Source: Rhipicephalus microplus
Taxonomy: Eukaryota; Arthropoda; Arachnida; Ixodida; Ixodidae
Direction of reading: 5' to 3'
Assembly (NCBI RefSeq): GCF_043290135.1
Contig: NC_134709.1
Span: 63,195,056-63,259,055 of the forward strand
Length of the DNA: 64,000 bases
In this document: positions 1 through 9,609 of the stretch, piece after piece
How the letters are laid out: each line of letters begins with the position of its first letter
Position numbering within the stretch: position 1 is the first letter of the stretch
Made by a program: the position numbers and the translations under genes
Notes under the pieces: generated by a model
The model's database searches: none
Told to the model about the DNA's origin: nothing
What the model saw: only the letters and a program-made list of their open reading frames with translations

Positions 1-932
1 TTTCCACGCTGTTCTGAACAGGCAGCGGCGTTGCACTAAACTTTACTTCCACGTATAGTCGTCGAGCAAATCCTCCACGAGTGGCTCTAGGTGCTTTTGC
101 CAGGAACTGATCCAAATTTTCGTTTGGTGGTCTGGCCGACAAAGCTTGGCAATTTTGAGGACGTGCTGCTTGTATCCCATAGCATGCGGTCCACATCGAC
201 GAGGACGAGGTAAGTGCAGTGGTGCAGATTCACCTTGCTCTAATCGAGGAACTCAATGAGGCGTCCAGGCGTGGCCACAAGGATATGGCAGCCCTTCTGA
301 AGCTCTGCGTACTGGCCTCTTCTGCAGTCGCCACTCACGGCGCACACGCTGCCCAACCTGGTGTGCTCGCCGAGCTCTGAGGCCACGATGTGAATCTGCT
401 TTGCCAGTTCGCGCGTCGGAGCTACGACTAAGGCGATGGGGCCTTCGTGCCGTTGCCGGGGAGGCTGGCGGCTGACGTGTATGACGGCCGGAAGGACGTA
501 GGCGAGCGCCTTGTGTGATCTCATCTCCGCTATGCTAAGAAAGTTCCTGCAAGAGAGTGCGATGGGCCAGCAGTGGGCCTCGATGCACGTTGGTGACGTG
601 TAGTCGCGTTGTGCCTCTATTGCCTTGATGAGGTAGTCCAGAAAGTTGGACTCTTCCAAGGCGAGTATGGGTTTCGGCACGTCGTTCTCTTTCACCGATA
701 CAGCGTTGGCATTTCTGTAGTCTTCCACTTCGACCATCGAACGGCCTGCCGTGTTCGGGTGTTCCTGGTACAGGTTCTTCTCGAACTGTTGCAGCTGTAT
801 GTTCTTCCAGTTGGGCTTACGAAGAAACCATCTAACCTTGCTGTTCCGATACATGTCGGACCCATGCAACTTGCCCGTTGGAAATTTGTTACCGATGAAA
901 TCACCCCTGATTCGTTTCTGTTGCTGTACCAT
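1..932 (-). pseudogene. DEAD-box RNA helicase (DDX5/DDX17-like) pseudogene
   Basis: The minus strand from an ATG at 932 reads as the N-terminal half of a p68-type DEAD-box helicase: a region resembling NTAxRSMxEVExYRNA and DVPKPIL, a Q-motif segment (SPTCIEAHCWPIALS), motif Ia (PTRELA) and motif Ib (TPGRLIEFLD). Key catalytic parts are lost. Motif I should be AQTGSGKT but reads AEMRSHKA. A TAG stop at 240-242 follows LIEFLD. Just past it the DEAD box is recognisable as LVLVDVDRML (VDVD in place of DEAD). Nearer position 1 the similarity continues only with frame changes and more stops. Family members are RNA-dependent ATPases of splicing and transcription; this copy cannot be one. No introns interrupt the matching part, which suggests a retrocopy, but the 3' end lies outside the window, so a poly(A) tail cannot be checked. 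Confidence 0.85.
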
Positions 933-2649
933 GTTGTTCGCTTGGGCAGGACGTCGTCCGTGCTGCTCTGTGGGAGAAAAGCGATTGCTGCGGACGTATA
1001 TAAGCGGTGTAGCTGTTCGGTGGTCGGTATGGGAACTTCCTTGTTGATAATGATTGCATCATATACTGTGGCGCATGCCCACTGAGAGGCCATGTGCGAA
1101 AATGTTAAGGACACAAGCATTCATAAGTGACTCTCACCTGGCTAGGATGGTCAAAAATACAAGTGCTACAAAAATAACTGTGATCGAGGTGTCAGGTGAG
1201 GCTAATTGAAAAAGAACAATGAAAGTTCGAAAGCAAAAGGACATTACGAGACTCTTAGACTGCTATCCATGTTATTTAGCTTGCTACCAACGGGTTTCAC
1301 GGCCTCGATGCGTTCCTAATTAACCTTGTAGTGCTTACATCATCCCCAAGTACGCCTTTTCGTTCCAGGAATAAGGAGGAAGAAAAGACTTTCTACCTCA
1401 CACTCGAAGTAAGTACTACTGGACCATTTCCACACCTCCTACGCTAACAGGATTCATGTATGCACGTATGGATCTACCACCTAGATCTAACCCCATCGTT
1501 GGTTGGTTGGTTGGGTCCCAGCTGAGTGGCTGAACCCACTACGTGAAATTCGCCATCATGCACACGGCAGTGGGATTAAAGAAAGAATAGGAAATCCTGA
1601 AAAAGACAATTTTTAGGTGAGCGAGAAAATAAGTGCTTATGGTATTTCTACGGAACGTTAGCAAAAAAAAAAAAGAGTTCCCCGTCATCATCTCATCAGA
1701 GACATCGATTCTTTTTGCAACATTGCACACGTGAGCACCTTGACTTGTTCGGAGTTTGTTGCACTGTCCAATGTCATCGACTATAGAAACCAGCAGCAGC
1801 CGACCATTCAATGGGCAGTATTCTGCGACTAGTAGGTGGCTCTAGAATGTCTTGCGTCAGAAAGTTCTCGGACATTCTGTGAGGAACTTGTGTCAGAGAA
1901 ACGAGAAACTTTTTATAATTTTTATTTATTCATACACGAAATATTCGGCCTTGGTGTTTTACACGATGGATGGGCTGGTATGAGGTGACAATTACTGAGT
2001 TCCTTGCGGGTCGGATTAGATTTCAGCGTCTATGGGTAGTGCGTTTTAGTCCCTGGCTGTTTTCACGAAGAAGGAGAAGAGTAGATGCGCAGTGGTCCGT
2101 GCACTTTGGTGGGTGCACTGCTTTGGTGTGGCAAGGCGGACGATGAGCAGAAAAACTTATTGAAGTGCTAGAACAGGAGTAGTAAAATTAGTGAAAAAGA
2201 CACAGCGTAGATTTAAGGCGTCCTATTTTCAAGCTATATAGATGTGCTTCGTATTTTAGTTTTTTGTGACAGTTTACCGAGGACTGAATACTCTGAACAG
2301 ATGTATGCTCTGAACAGATGTAACGATCTGTATGAATTTAACAGCTTGATTTGCTTTAATCAGCTTCGATTGATGCAATTTTTAAGAAGAGCATGCCTAC
2401 TATAACTTAGGCGTGATGCATGTTAGATAAGCTAACAGTTTGACTCATGGGTTAGCGAGGTGCACGCGTGTTGGAAAGTATCCAAAAGTGCGGTTAGTCT
2501 TGGTTGATGGTTGATGATGCGCGTCATGTGAGATGAGTAGAAATAATCGTTTTATATAGTAACCCCTACGTACTTGCATGAGTTCACAAGAGAAATCACA
2601 GTGTTGCGCAGGACGAATTGCGTTGGAGAAACTTCGAAATGTGGGGTAA
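933..2649. other. No gene recognised
   Basis: Non-coding DNA with short reading frames only. It holds a short GGTT run near 1498-1518 and a 15-bp direct repeat around 2292-2325. The first 200 bases may be the decayed 5' part of the helicase retrocopy. No SINE or LINE could be identified. Confidence 0.5.
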
Positions 2650-3345
2650 AAAGAAACTAGCAGTGTTTAGATAATGCTTATCAAGATAACCCATTCACTG
2701 CACCAAGCAGTGATCTTATCCAGGCCCTCTTGTAGGGATCGTAAGTCACGATCGCTATGAATAGGGCGATAAACGACGCAGTCATATGTGAACCGACGTC
2801 TGTTAGGTGCAATCTTGGCGGAGAGATCCCCAATATATATTAGAAAAATTTGTGGGTCTAAGACGATTTCTTGGGGTACTCCACACTGAACAGGGCTTCT
2901 GCTTGAAGAATGCTTGTTAGCATGAACAAACTGCTCCCGATTAGTAAAAAAACAAACTAAGAATCGAGTCCAAAAAAATAGTTAAGTTTTAACCGAGGAA
3001 GCCTCAAAAATAATCACTGATGTGGCCCCTTGTTGAACGCCTTTTAGAAATCTAAAAACAGAGCGTCATCTGGAGCGTTTAAATTGAGGTAACAAATATT
3101 GTCATTAATGAACAACGCGAGTTGTTTGTCTCCAGAAAAAGCTTTGTGAAATCCATGTTGATTCAGGGTGAAAAAATTAACAGATGATCAAAAATGAACT
3201 GTGTGTGAGTGTACTGTGTGCCATTAGTTGCGAACAAACACTGTTGAGTGAGATAGGGCGGCACCTATACAGCGTGAAGACGGCACACCTTTTTTTAGGA
3301 CTGGGACAATCTTGCCCACTTTCCACTCACCCAGTATCAGTCATG
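2650..3345 (-). pseudogene. LINE reverse transcriptase relic (CR1/Jockey-like)
   Basis: Read on the minus strand, this AT-rich stretch still shows reverse transcriptase blocks in the right order. They are a WxSGKxxxIVPV-like start near 3340, NQHGFHKAFSGDKQLA near 3150, DALFLDF-stop-KAFNKGP near 3040, VPQEIVLDPQIFLIYIGDL near 2870, and a tail similar to YRPIHSDRDLRSLQEGLDK near 2740. The catalytic block that should be FADD reads FTYDC, and stops and frameshifts separate the blocks. It is therefore a dead fragment. The block spelling matches the CR1/L2/Jockey group and resembles the intact LINE at 20.5-24.7 kb, though with many differences, so it is a much older relative. Confidence 0.8.
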
Positions 3346-3384
3346 AGGTTTCACCGGCAAGAGTGCACAAACGGGAAAAATTAA

Positions 3385-3747
3385 AGGATGCCGTGAAGAA
3401 GCACAAGAAGTTATTTGTCCCTTGTGCTACAGAAGTTGTAAAATAAAATACCACTCAGCTGTATATCTTACATTGTCCAAATGGACCGATGCCTTAATGA
3501 TAGGCTTAGAGAGCACACAGCTACAGAGAATGCTCCAAATGATGCGGCGCACTTCCCTGCGCATCGCAGTGCATGGGGCTGCGATGCAATTTTAGAGGGA
3601 GCTGACGTAACAGGTAGAGCAAAGGGCAGGCATGAGAGAAAGATCGCAGAGACAGAACAGACTAGGAATGCTGCAGAAGCGCTCAACAGTGCACCGTCGG
3701 TGCATCTGACAGTAAGTGAAAGAAATAAGTTTCTTCAACGCAGTTAA
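3385..3747 (+). pseudogene. Penelope-like element, GIY-YIG endonuclease C-terminus (relic)
   Basis: The plus strand encodes the carboxy end of a Penelope-like retroelement polyprotein. The order is KKHKKLFVPCAT, a frameshift, then LSC-x3-YI (the place of the GIY-YIG core), RCLNDRLREH, a His/Cys-containing stretch and GRAKGRHERKIAETEQ, ending in a SAPSVHLTVSE-like tail and a TAA at 3745-3747. In the family this domain nicks target DNA for insertion. The canonical CGxxYIGQTGR is damaged (here CISYIVQMDR) and an upstream TAA breaks the frame, so this is a decayed 3' piece. It is a different Penelope lineage from the copy at 19-25.7 kb, whose endonuclease has QYIGKAETSFRIR. Confidence 0.75.
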
Positions 3748-4054
3748 GTATATAAATTCCTTAAAGTTACCCCCTTGATGTTACCGTGGATTGTTAACCT
3801 GTTTTTACCCAGACATTTCATTTTTATTGAGTGACAATCTGGTGTGACTGCGCATGCGCATTCGCTTTCGTCGCGAGTCAATTTTCATAATAAACTGAAT
3901 TCCAAGTTGAGTGTCTTTCTTCTAAGTAGTCTTTATTTCCTTTCAAGCTTTGCTCTTCTATGCCAGATGTCAAACCAACCAGTCTAATAATTCGCTGTTT
4001 CGGTGTACTTTTTTATTGTTGTCACTTGTTGCATGCATTCTTTTCTGGTGTTCT
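3748..4054. other. Probable 3' trailer of the Penelope relic
   Basis: No gene. AT-rich sequence directly follows the Penelope stop codon and contains an AATAAA-like signal near 3889, so it may be the element's 3' untranslated part. This is inferred from position only. Confidence 0.35.
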
Positions 4055-4065
4055 GTTTTAAGTAT

Positions 4066-4309
4066 GCCCCGCCGCGGTGGTCTAGTGGCTAAGGTACTCG
4101 GCTGCTGGCCCGCAGGTCGTGGGATCGAATCCCGGCTACGGCGGCTGCATTTTCGATGGAGACGAAAATGCTGTAGGCTCGCGAGTTCTGATTTGGGTGC
4201 ACGTTAAAAGACCCCAGGCGGTCAAAAGTTCCGGAGCGCTCCACTACGGCGTCTCTTATAATCATATGGTGGTTTTGGGATGCTAATGGCCACATATAAA
4301 CCAATCGAT
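4066..4309 (+). mobile_element. Ruka-type tRNA-derived SINE, full length with TSD
   Basis: The head GCCCCGCCGCGGTGGTCTAG contains the A box (TGGTCTAGTGG) and is followed by a B box (GGGATCGAATCCC) of RNA polymerase III. The body ends in the GGTGGTTTTGGGA segment typical of this family. It is flanked by a perfect 11-bp target-site duplication GTTTTAAGTAT at 4055-4065 and 4310-4320, which fixes the boundaries and shows LINE-driven insertion. The AATC tail is very short here. Confidence 0.93.
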
Positions 4310-4620
4310 GTTTTAAGTATCGGGACGATGTTTTTACAGAGGGGTCAATGCCAGGCGTGTTATCATTTTGATGTGCTCCCTTTAAAGCTACAAAGATTGT
4401 GAGAACACTCGGCGCAGATTGCGTCTCAGTGTTCGAGAACACGTTTCCAGTAGATCATTTTGTTAAGATTGCGCACGGGACGCGAACACTCAACAGTATT
4501 CCAGAGCTCACGAGAGCACCGATGATAAGGCTGGAAAGTTTGACGTGTGATGTATAAGAAACGCCGCGTCGCAACGATGACCCGTAGATTGGAGGCTGAC
4601 GCTCTGGTCGCTGCTATCAG

Positions 4621-4853
4621 ATTGATACGTAGGGTTTAGCGCCCTGAAACCACTATATGATTATGAGAGACGCCGTAGTGGAGGGTTCCGGAAATTTCGA
4701 CCACCTGGGGTTCTTTAACGTGCACCCAAATCTGAGCACACGGGCCGGCATTTCCACCTCCATCGGGAATGCAGCCGCCGCAGCCGGCATTCGATCCCGC
4801 GACCTATGGGTCAGCAGCCGAGTACCTTAGCCACTAGACCACCGTGGCGGGGC
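4621..4853 (-). mobile_element. Ruka-type SINE, full length with TSD
   Basis: Same family as the copy at 4066 but reversed. The tRNA-like head lies at the right (ending GCCACGGTGG in the minus sense) and the tail at the left. Flanks repeat as TCGCTGCTATCAG (4608-4620) and TCGCTGCTGTCAG (4854-4866), a 13-bp target-site duplication with one change. The two SINEs face each other about 310 bp apart. Confidence 0.93.
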
Positions 4854-4866
4854 TCGCTGCTGTCAG

Positions 4867-6064
4867 TGCCAGTGTGCATTGTTGTAATCTGGCTTTCCGT
4901 TTACCGGCCATTCAGCCAAATATAGTTTCTTTTTTGTTGCCTTCTTCAACGTCATGGCCTCAAGACTTATATATCGTGGTTTCAGAACGTAATACCTTGA
5001 ATATTATGAGTACTATTGTGTTACAATGCTTTATTATCAAAGCTTCGCAATAAGCCCACGCTTAAGTATCAGCATGTTTAATGTGAAAGAACACCAAGTT
5101 TGATCTTCGCGCTCGGTCTTCCAAATCGTGCAAAGTTCCATGAATGCGATTTTATCTGCACTTTGTTTGGCAAGTGTGCGAACATCGTGGAGTTCTTTCT
5201 AGACAGCAGCGATGAACGAGCAGTATTTTAGTAAAGCGCTTTCTGACACCATCAAAACATTTGTCACTCTGGGTTTACTTTTGGCAAATTGGCTCAATTT
5301 CATTCCGTATACAGCGACGCCTGCCCGAAGCGTATTTCATCTAGGACCTCCACGATAATGAGGTTTCGTTTCCGGATGTCTTGGGACCGCGGTTTTGTTT
5401 GACATCATTTGATAATACCAACAACTCTACAATAGAATGCGTACACCCGTTGACAAAATAAGCCGGGACGTGCGAGAGATGACCGCCATCCGATAAAACT
5501 GCATCGCCGCGCCATCAGACGTGGAGAGGGCGCATGCGCGTCTTTTCAACTTCGCAGCCATATCTTTTTACTGCAGCGTACCAGTGATTACATGTAGCGT
5601 TTCGTGCTAAGTGTCACTTTGTTCATTCCGTGACATGCTCAGTTTAACGGGAGCGCGGTGGCGGTGAAGTGTATACGACTCGTTGCCCCATAATTAAAAA
5701 GATAGCACATCTTCTCTCAGTGGCAAACCGGTGCCACACACGTCATTATTTTTCTTCTCTGCACGTTCGTTTTAGTTGAAGCGTACCATGTGATAGTGAA
5801 ACACGAACGAGGGCATCGAAAGCGTATAGGCGTTCAGCCTAAAGAATGCTTCAGTTTATTAACATAATATAACAAGATGCAGGCAGATATCCTTTCACAT
5901 GCAACGAAAGAGGAGAATGAACTCGAAAAAAAAAAGAGATTGTTGCAATAGGCGAGGTCATGTGTTGGGCTTCAAAGAAAAAAAAAAAGGAAAGACACTG
6001 AAGGCGAGCGAAAAATAGCAGCGGCGAAGCTTATCACCTCTGCTCCCTTCACATTCTTTGTGAA
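4867..6064. other. No gene recognised
   Basis: Intergenic DNA with short frames only. There are A-rich runs near 5925-5990, and the right edge runs into the Tc1-type relic. No promoter or RNA gene can be supported. Confidence 0.5.
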
Positions 6065-6069
6065 AAAAT

Positions 6070-6310
6070 TCAATAGAGCGTGAAGTGGCCGTTCACGGAA
6101 ATCATTCCTGACATCATTCTTGGAATAGATTCGTATAACAAGGCGACATAATCACCCTCCGACCGATGAGCCTCCAACTCTTCTTGAATCGCATTTCACA
6201 GCGCGTCCGACGTTGGCCTGGACAAGTTGTACCTGGACAGACCCCACTTTATTCGAGCCCACACATTCTCTACCGGGCTGCATCCGCACCGAAGGGAGAC
6301 CACGGCAAGG
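6070..6310 (-). pseudogene. Tc1/mariner-type transposase C-terminal relic
   Basis: On the minus strand an LPWSPFGADAA-like block is followed after a frame change by PVENVWARIKWGLSRYNLSR. Then comes an AL-stop-NAIQEEL segment, and the frame ends GHFTLY before a TGA at 6070-6072. This matches the end of DDE/D transposases of the Tc1/mariner superfamily, where the usual wording is PDLNPIENVW and the third catalytic acidic residue lies. The in-frame TGA sits where a Trp is expected (ALWNAIQ) and the upstream part is lost. It is a dead fragment without visible terminal repeats. Confidence 0.7.
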
Positions 6311-6417
6311 TGCTTATGCCATCGACTGTGCAGATAAATTTATGGTCACACGGCGCACCTCTGGCTGGCTTTAGATAACTACAGTTTTTAAAATCGGTGT
6401 TTCGGTAGAGATAGGTG

Positions 6418-6643
6418 CCCCGCCGTGGTGGTCAAGTGGCTAAGGTACTCATGTGCTGACCCGCAGGTCGCGGTATCGAATCCCGGCTACGGCGGCTGCA
6501 TTTCCGATGGAGGCGGAAATGTGGACCCGTGTGCTCAAATTTGGGTGCATGCTAAAAAACCCCAGGTGGTCGAAATCTCTGGAGCCCTCCACTACGGCGT
6601 CTCCCATAATCACATGGTGGTTTTGGGGCGTTAAACACCGCAT

Positions 6644-6644
<1 letters not shown>
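6418..6644 (+). mobile_element. Ruka-type SINE (first of a tandem pair)
   Basis: Full-length head, body and AATC tail, with the same A and B boxes as the other copies. It runs straight into a long AATC repeat and a second SINE in the same orientation. AGATAGGTG at 6409-6417 precedes it, and a near-identical AGATAAGTG follows the second SINE at 7002-7010. Confidence 0.93.

Positions 6645-6739
<95 letters not shown>
6645..6739. repeat. (AATC)n microsatellite, expanded SINE tail
   Basis: About 24 uninterrupted copies of a 4-base unit lie between two SINEs. It is the 3' tail of the first SINE, greatly expanded. Its reading frames, rich in Ile-Asn-Gln-Ser, are artefacts. Confidence 0.97.
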
Positions 6740-6743
6740 GTGG

Positions 6744-7000
6744 GCCCCGCCGTGGTGGTCTAGTGGCTAAGGTACTCGGCTGCTGACCCGCAGGTCGCGG
6801 TATCGAATCCCGGCGGTGGCGGCTGAATTTCCGATGTTGGCGGAAATGTTGTAGGCCCGCGTGCTCAAATTTGGGTGCACGTTAAAGAACCCCAGGTGGT
6901 CGAAATTTCCGGAGCCCTCCACTACGGCGTCTCTCATAATCATATGGTGGTTTTGGGACGTTAAACCCCACATATCAATAAATCCATCAATCAATCAGTG
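6744..7000 (+). mobile_element. Ruka-type SINE (second of a tandem pair)
   Basis: Complete tRNA-like head, body and short AATC-like tail. It begins directly after the expanded AATC tail of the preceding copy. Either it inserted into the tail of its neighbour or the pair moved as a dimer. Confidence 0.93.
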
Positions 7001-7010
7001 AAGATAAGTG

Positions 7011-8184
7011 TGCTATGCAACTTTTTATAGAAAAACATCTCTTCGTGAGCAGTACATATGCCAGCCTAAGCACTTGATGCCGTATTCAGTTGTTATTTAA
7101 TACAATGAAACCTTTGCATCACGTGCGTGGTCACGCTCAGACACTGATCGGCAAGTTTCTCGACAGAATACCAAACAATGCAAGTCTTCGGAACTATTAG
7201 AATCACGCTTTTTCGGAGCTTGTGATATCCTTTATAGAGAGAACATGTAAATCAGCAGTGATGAGCTGGACAGCTGAAAAGAACAAAACGTGTTGAAGAA
7301 TGAGTAGACGTTCCCTGCTTCTCTGTACTCCAAGTGTAAGCTCTTCGAACCACGATAAAACGAGAAGGGCGCTTGAGATCCGCGCCCAAGAGTAGAAAAC
7401 GAGAACCTGATCGAGATGACTTGGCATCGCCTTCTCCATAACTAGCCTCAACGTGCCCTGAGGAAAAAAAAAGCCTGTGCGCGTAACATTGAAGACATTT
7501 TTGCCACGCAGAACGCGCTAATTTTTCGCCCACTTCCAACGAGGCTTACGTGAACATCGAAACCGGAATTTCTGCGAAACCGAATTTCTTTTTTTGTCAG
7601 AACAATACATGAGTGGAATGGGCTCACAAGTGTACAAGTGTCAGCTGTAAATGAAAATTTGTTTCTTTCGAATCTGTAACCCCCCTGCTATAACGCCTTC
7701 GGGCGCTGCAGGTATACTTCGAATAAAGAATAAGGAATAAAGGAGCTTTTAACACCAGCGCGTTAAACGAAAAAAGTTCGGCTGCTCTGCGTTGTCTGTG
7801 AAGCGAGCCGCGTACACTTCTCCGCCACCGTGCCCCCGTTGAACTGAGCACGTCACGGAATGAAAAAAGCGATGCCTAGCATGAACCGCTACATGTAATC
7901 ATTGGTACGCTGCAAGAAAGTGAAAACATATGGCTGCGAAATTAAAAGGATGTGCACGCTCAATCCCAAGTCAGATGGCACGGCGATGCAGTTTTAGCTG
8001 AGGTCTCTAGATGAAACAAGTGACCTTAGTTTTATCAGATTGCGGACGTCGCTCACACGTCCCGACTTGATTTGTGAGCGGGTGTATGATCTCTAGCAAT
8101 CGCAATACAACACTGCAGGCTTGTAAAAAAAAAACAGCAAACGAATGCGTCTAGTAACTAACGATTAATGTTAGTTTAGTTGCT
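7011..8184. other. No gene recognised
   Basis: Intergenic; short frames only, AT-rich at both edges. No element family recognised. Confidence 0.5.
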
Positions 8185-8244
8185 AAACGACTGGCATTGA
8201 AGGTGAGTGTTCATGCTTGTCGATGCATGTGCCACCGAGCCCAT
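8185..8244 (+). repeat. 60-bp direct repeat, left copy
   Basis: Matches 9061-9120 over exactly 60 bases with scattered changes. It contains GCATTGAAG followed by GTGAGT, a good 5' splice-site sequence, and ends CCACCGAGCCCAT. The sequence between the copies includes a tRNA-derived repeat. Confidence 0.85.
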
Positions 8245-8413
8245 GGGAGGCTGTGTGACATACGTCAGTGCTGAAAAGGCAGTGATGCAGTGAGAGGATG
8301 GTTGATGGTAGGAAGGCTTTGTAGCTTTCGCGAGTGTGAGAAACAACTCTTCTCTGTGTCTGACATGTCGCACGAATGCGAACTCGTGAACTGTTGGTTT
8401 TAACCGACCCGAA

Positions 8414-8433
8414 GGTCATCCACGTGGATGACC
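8414..8433. repeat. Perfect 20-bp palindrome with CACGTG core
   Basis: GGTCATCCACGTGGATGACC reads the same on both strands and centres on an E-box hexamer. It sits next to a tRNA-derived repeat and may be part of it. Function unknown. Confidence 0.8.
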
Positions 8434-8589
8434 ACGTCAAGAACCACCTTTGCAGGCTAGGTTTGCGTTCGAAACCGGGTTTTCGCCCCGAGGGGCTTAG
8501 CGGGGTTTGCGAGGCTTCCCCCAAGCGCAACACCCTGAAAAAGCCGGGCGCCTGGTCGGGCGTACGCTTGTACTCAATTTTACCGGTGG

Positions 8590-8672
8590 GTATCGGGCGG
8601 TGGGTTTCGAACGTGCCACCTACCGCAACCGAGTCGGACGCCCTAACCGTTAGACCACAGCTGCGGTGGTTG
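8590..8672 (-). mobile_element. tRNA-derived repeat head (non-Ruka SINE candidate)
   Basis: The minus strand carries an A-box-like TGGTCTAACGGTTAGGG and a B-box-like CGTTCGAAACCCACC, spaced as in a tRNA. It is followed by sequence with no tRNA fold, as in a SINE. The body probably extends left to about 8440. The anticodon arm does not give a clean tRNA, so I do not call a tRNA gene. Confidence 0.5.
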
Positions 8673-9060
8673 ATTGCCGATTAGTTATCGCCACTTTTAC
8701 GAACGGTGGCCATAACAACTGCGGTTGCGCAGTTGCAGAGTTAACCACGCATTAATGCCGCTGTGGAATACAAAGGAAGTCGGTCGTGTGAGGCCCACTC
8801 CGGCTGCGCATGCGCCGAGGTCAGGTGAACAGGAATGTCCAGTTTGCAGGCAGGGCTTCACCGTTGTGGGTTGCCGGAAGGAATGCCAGCGCTAAAGAGC
8901 AGCTGCTTAATACCGTCGAAGCCGATAGTTGTTTGCTGTGGCTGAGGTGTCGAAAGCGAATTGCGAGTTCTTGGCTTTGCAAGAAGACCGAAAGCCATTC
9001 ATTCCTTGCCAGCACATCTGTCGTCATCTGGCAGTAGCTATGGGAACAAGAGCACCTGCA

Positions 9061-9120
9061 AAACGATTTTGCATTGAAGGTAAGCGTTCATGCTTTTCAC
9101 TGTAGTGCCACCGAGCCCAT
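9061..9120 (+). repeat. 60-bp direct repeat, right copy
   Basis: Partner of 8185-8244. Here GCATTGAAG is followed by GTAAGC, again splice-donor-like. The shared block runs AAACGA through GAGCCCAT. Confidence 0.85.
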
Positions 9121-9356
9121 CAAATGCTCCACTTTGTGATTAAAAAGAGACATAACGTGTTAATTTTCGTGATAGAGCGCATGACGGGGCGCATGATCTT
9201 TCCACGAGGTATGCGAGGTATGCATGCGTTGGGTGCTCACGGACGGAAAGTGGGATTTTTTAGACACGTAAATTTATTTTGAACTTAACTGAGAATAATT
9301 ACACTATAAAGTTAGGACTCCACAAAAGTGGCTGCCCTATATATTTTTTTCACTTG

Positions 9357-9605
9357 TTATCTGTCGACTTCAGCAGTTGTGTTCGGAAACACAACATTCA
9401 AGTTAACTGCCATAGGTTCAATAATAGAGGAGAAAATGAAGTCTAAAGTTTCATCTTTAACTGTAGCGCCTAAGTCGGGCAACATGCACGTCAGCGTGTC
9501 ATGGAAGATTTTAACGATTTTTTCTCGTGTTCTGGCCACATTCTGTTTTCTAAATATTTCTAAAACTTGGTGCGTTAAGTCTCCGGCTTCCTCCTTGTTT
9601 AACGT
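9357..9605 (-). CDS. Unrecognised open frame (possible exon or element fragment)
   Basis: The minus strand is open for about 82 codons and reads like real protein: NKEEAGDLTHQVLEIFRKQN, then a basic, amphipathic stretch (ARTREKIVKIFHDT), ending NTTAEVDR and a TAA. There is no good ATG at the start, stops lie just upstream, and no clear splice site was found. I do not recognise the family. It could be an exon, or a piece of an unrecognised mobile element. Composition is more protein-like than that of the surrounding frames, which is the only reason to list it. Confidence 0.25.
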   Translation of the reverse strand, partial: TLNKEEAGDLTHQVLEIFRKQNVARTREKIVKIFHDTLTCMLPDLGATVKDETLDFIFSSIIEPMAVNLNVVFPNTTAEVDR

Positions 9606-9609
9606 ATTT

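Noticed and set aside
609..1085. Plus-strand frame opposite the helicase relic
   Set aside because: Shadow of the antisense helicase sequence; no family resemblance.
4066..4150. tRNA gene candidates at SINE heads (also 6418, 6744, 49054, 60786)
   Set aside because: A and B boxes are present but no clean cloverleaf with anticodon; each is joined to a shared non-tRNA body with a tail and TSDs, so these are SINEs.
6453..6770. 105-codon frame on the plus strand
   Set aside because: Translation of a SINE and its AATC tail.
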